A stretch of 64,000 nucleotides of DNA, from assembly GCA_945643635.1 (NCBI GenBank), contig CALZFC010000030.1, positions 1,074,501 to 1,138,500 of the forward strand. The letters are read 5' to 3'. The position numbers and the translations under genes are program-made. The notes beneath the pieces were generated by a model. The model was not told the DNA's origin, did no database searches, and was given only the letters and a program-made list of their open reading frames with translations. The stretch is from Allodiplogaster sudhausi (taxonomy: Eukaryota > Nematoda > Chromadorea > Rhabditida > Diplogasteridae). The first letter of the stretch is position 1. Every line of letters starts with the position of its first letter. Positions 61,201-64,000 of the stretch are shown here, in pieces.

Positions 61201-61433
61201 CGGCCGAAGAGGGCCCCGAGGTGGCTGAATCCACTGCCAGTTCTCTCCTCATGCAGCTGGCAGAGTACGCAGCAAAAGCAGGGATGCCATCTGCGAAGAC
61301 CCTTGTCAAGCAGTGTGAGATCGAGGAGGACCACGTCAAACGAGCAGACTTCACGGTCAACGCCCATCCAACCTTGAAGAAGGAAATTCAAATCTTTGGG
61401 AATGACGACATCTGCGGCCCAACGCCCACGTGA
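61201..61433. other. Exon-like block of uncertain strand
   Basis: High-GC island inside AT-rich sequence. The plus frame reads ESTASSLLMQLAEYAAKAG and stops at TGA 61431-61433; a minus frame is open over the whole block as well. The plus reading looks more protein-like, yet splice signals fit neither strand well. No family recognised. Confidence 0.35.
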
Positions 61434-62332
61434 AGATTCTTCGGCGCTGGAACGGTGAAATACCCCCTGATCTCTCGCTTGTAGAAATATAAAACTCATT
61501 TTGGTAACTTTTTCTTAAAATGTTTAAAGATATAATCAGAAAAAAGTCATGGATTGGAAGGAGAATTGAATTGTATTCACAGAAAACACAGAAAAATGTC
61601 GAAGTGACGCGTACTTTTGAAGGTTTTTTTTAAAGTTAAATACAACAAAAAATATATATGTATGTATATAAATTCTTATCGATTCCCACTTCCTTCAGCC
61701 GGCCGTCGGTGATCTTCTTGTCAGAATTTACCCAAGCAAGTGAGGAGACAACGCGCTACATGTCGTGCCAGTCTTTATTTTATTCTGAGAATCCAAGAAT
61801 CGCATCCAAGGTTGCAGCAGCGCCTGCAAGAAAACACTTTCGTCCTTTCGAGCATTTGCTTCAAATGTAACCTTCATTATCACAATCACGGAGATAAAAA
61901 ACTGAATGAATTGCATTACATGCATAGCTATGCATAGTATGTATGTATGTATGTTCTCAGCACCGTCTAGTATTGTTATTCGCAGAATTTGATCGCACTG
62001 CTAATAAAATTTCGTCAATGCTGAAAGGGATTGAACTACAGATTACCACTCTCCTAAACTAGCTTATTGCTATTTTTGAATATAATGTGCATATTGTAGT
62101 GAGAAAATTGGTATGTATGTACATAATAAAATCGAGATTCTTGAATTATTGTATGCAAAGCTCCCAAGCAGCGATCATTTGATGAAAATGCCTGATAAAA
62201 GGAGCCAAAACAGACAAACAGTCTGGGTTACGGCCTAACGCTTTGCTCATGTGTATTCTTTGATTCTTTGAAAGATCTCCTTTTTTCTCCTTTTGCAGAC
62301 TAACAAAAAAAATCATAGATAAGCTCCTGGAT
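61434..62332. other. Intergenic, no gene supported
   Basis: AT-rich; one modest GC-richer patch at 61690-61860 with short frames on both strands. TATG repeats near 61935-61950. Confidence 0.45.
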
Positions 62333-62383
62333 CTAACTCAGCCCAGTTTCGGCTATTCGAACCGCTAGAATAAAACGGTACGC
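62333..62383 (-). pseudogene. Inverted copy of the esterase last exon
   Basis: The minus strand has the same TTTGTAG acceptor, the same 51-nt length and an open frame (AYRFILAVRIAETGLS, stop) as the phospholipase B-like exon 11 at 60194-60244 (ACPFIRTVRNSRNCGE, stop). No other esterase exon is visible nearby on this strand, so it is an orphan exon. Confidence 0.6.
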
Positions 62384-62936
62384 CTACAAATTGAAGACTA
62401 TTAGTTTGGCTCCTTTTTTTAGTTATAGAACAGTGATATATAGCAGAAAAAACAATTATAGAAACATTCTTAATAAAGTTGCTAATTATTATCACATAAT
62501 ATTTATGTTAAAATGATATCTTCAAAAACATGTAGGAAAGTGCTGACTTACAATGGCATGAATAAATGTCGATTAATGAATAAAATTAGTCGATATTCAG
62601 GACATAATATTCAGATCGACCAAGAACTGGGTCGATATGAACATCATATACGTAGAAAAATTATCGAGGTAAAATTATAGCGGTACTTCCGGACTTATTT
62701 ATTGAGTACATTTCGATTGACCCAGACGGTCACTATACTCATGATGATTGCTCATTTTTTCTTTCATCGCTTACTTATTGTTAGCAAGATCGATGCGGCC
62801 CATCTCTCACCGTCTTTGTAGTCTCTTTCTCTGACACACTATTTCGTTCTCTCCCTTGCATCCAGTCATCGACCGATCACTTCGAGGCTTCTCGCTCTCT
62901 TTCTTTCTCTCTCTGCGAACACGTCGCTCTCTCCCC

Positions 62937-62968
<32 letters not shown>

Positions 62969-63040
62969 CCTTTTGCATTCTCTCTGCTCTGCACATCCCG
63001 TTCTGTCCCCCTTGCTCTCCTTTCTGTGGTTGATAGGCAG
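62384..63040. other. AT-rich spacer ending in a CT tract
   Basis: 62400-62760 is AT-rich without frames; 62820-63030 is pyrimidine-rich and ends in an acceptor-like AGGCAG before the next coding-like block. Confidence 0.5.
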
Positions 63041-63705
63041 CTCCGTAGTACAGTCGTAGTCCTTCCTGTCTTTGACCACGTTCGTGACTATATGAAGAAC
63101 ATTCTGACGGAGGAAGCTCATCGAGTTGCTGCGTTGCACGGAGTCGCACACTTGATGATGACTCTCGAGTGCTACAAACTGACCTATCAATCGAATACAT
63201 AATATATGACATCCGAACAATGCGGCCAGTTTACAAGGACGCTCGCAAAGTATGTCAACTCACAATCAGACTTCAGCTCAGACTATTTTACTGCAGACTC
63301 TCTCGGCTCAACTCTGTCCCTGTGTCTCGCGAAGGGAGTCTCCAGTTACACCGGATGGATGACCGCCTTTAATATAATGGTGGACTACATTCTTGACGAG
63401 AGGGCAAGCAAGAACTACGTGAAGTACCAAATATACGACGACATTTCAACCCAAGTCCACTCTCTTGCAGAAAGATTTCCACCGTACTGCGCTGGTCTCT
63501 TCCAATACATGCTGAGCGGTCTCTTCCAATACATGCTGCAGGAGACAAGGACTTCGTTCGGATTTGGTCGGTTCTCAACCAAGTGTCACATTGGGCAAGT
63601 GTCCGTAGCGACTTCGCTGCCTGCCCGATGCCAACGAGATTGGGCACTCTCGTCAAGGCAGTGCTGGCTGGTGGCTTCGCTTTTAATAACACTTGTAACC
63701 GCTCG
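63041..63705 (+). pseudogene. Degenerate unrecognised gene with in-frame stop
   Basis: One frame starts after GATAGGCAG and reads STVVVLPVFDHVRDYMKNIL, helical and protein-like, to a TAA at 63200-63202. It resumes in the same frame at ATG 63206 (MTSEQCGQFTRTLAKYV, later VDYILDERASKNYVKYQ). A 24-bp unit is tandemly duplicated at 63494-63541 (GLFQYMLS). From 63541 a different frame looks more protein-like (DKDFVRIWSVLNQVSHWA), implying an indel. No family recognised. The sequence ends at the junction with a retroelement. Confidence 0.45.
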
Positions 63706-63706
63706 G

Positions 63707-64000
63707 TCTTTCGCAGATGATCTCAAAATATTCCACTCATTCCATCCTAGTAATTCCCCTCTTGTTCTACAACATGCAATAGACGCTGTTTCCACTTGGG
63801 CTGACAACTGGCAGCTACCTCTAGCCATGGATAAATGCTCTGTTTTACATCTCGGTAGGGCAAATCCCCTCACTACCTACTATCTCACCGGTCATCCTTT
63901 GTCTTCTGTCGACTCTGTTCGCGATCTAGGAATAATGATAGATTCTAAGCTTTCTTTCTCTTCCCATTGTTACAAAATTGCTTCATCTGCCCTCTCTAAA
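63707..64000 (+). mobile_element. Non-LTR retrotransposon, reverse transcriptase fragment (5' truncated, runs off window)
   Basis: The frame opens with the catalytic box SFADDLKIF (the F/YxDD motif) and continues with AIDAVSTWADNWQLPL, KCSVLHLG and VRDLGIMIDSKLSFSSHC. These are the palm-to-thumb motifs of CR1/Jockey-type LINE reverse transcriptases. The earlier RT fingers and the endonuclease are missing, as in typical 5'-truncated insertions. The 3' end lies outside the window. Confidence 0.85.

Noticed and set aside
1..64000. CRISPR arrays, bacterial operons, rRNA or tRNA genes
   Set aside because: Spliced genes and microsatellites show a eukaryotic nuclear locus. Repeats seen are minisatellites or transposons, and I saw no tRNA or rRNA signature by eye.

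Overview
The window is animal nuclear DNA and almost certainly from a nematode. Spliced exons with conserved phases, GT-AG (and a few GC-AG) introns, high-GC exons inside AT-rich or CT/GA-microsatellite introns, and a Ser/Gly-rich sperm-type repeat protein all fit. I cannot name the genus. Exon coordinates were joined by hand; for every gene called intact, the exon lengths add up to a whole number of codons with consistent phases.

Layout. 0-5 kb: 3' end of one C2H2 zinc-finger gene, then a complete nine-exon paralogue (1854-4329). 5-8 kb: a small secreted Ly6/three-finger-like gene on the minus strand (6443-7674), facing a broken inverted copy of its first exon and promoter (5264-5368). 8.7-13.6 kb: a complete 14-exon glutamate decarboxylase gene (GABA synthesis) on the minus strand. 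15-17.6 kb: an inverted zinc-finger pseudogene. 18.7-35.7 kb: a tandem segmental duplication about 9-10 kb apart. Each unit holds a glycine-rich repeat gene (SSQ-like), an unknown small membrane/basic protein gene, and a zinc-finger paralogue (23.8-26.1 kb broken; 33.4-35.7 kb intact). 36.3-36.8 kb: a stripped zinc-finger fragment. 38.1-45.0 kb: a complete mitochondrial carrier gene. 45-51.4 kb: a gene-poor stretch dominated by CT and GA tracts. 51.4-56.2 kb: a complete lysosomal GH27 glycosidase, predicted alpha-N-acetylgalactosaminidase. 57.4-60.2 kb: a complete phospholipase B/GDSL-type membrane esterase with one damaged splice acceptor. 60.8-63.7 kb: exons of unrecognised genes. 63.7 kb to the end: the 3' half of a non-LTR reverse transcriptase.

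The carrier, glycosidase, esterase and decarboxylase are ordinary single-copy housekeeping or neuronal genes and do not form a pathway together. The lineage-specific part is 0-37 kb: a zinc-finger family with an unrecognised N-terminal domain, at least six copies or fragments in both orientations, intermixed with sperm-type repeat genes and reshaped by inversions, unequal exchange and TTAA-flanked miniature transposons. That cluster is the best candidate for something undescribed.
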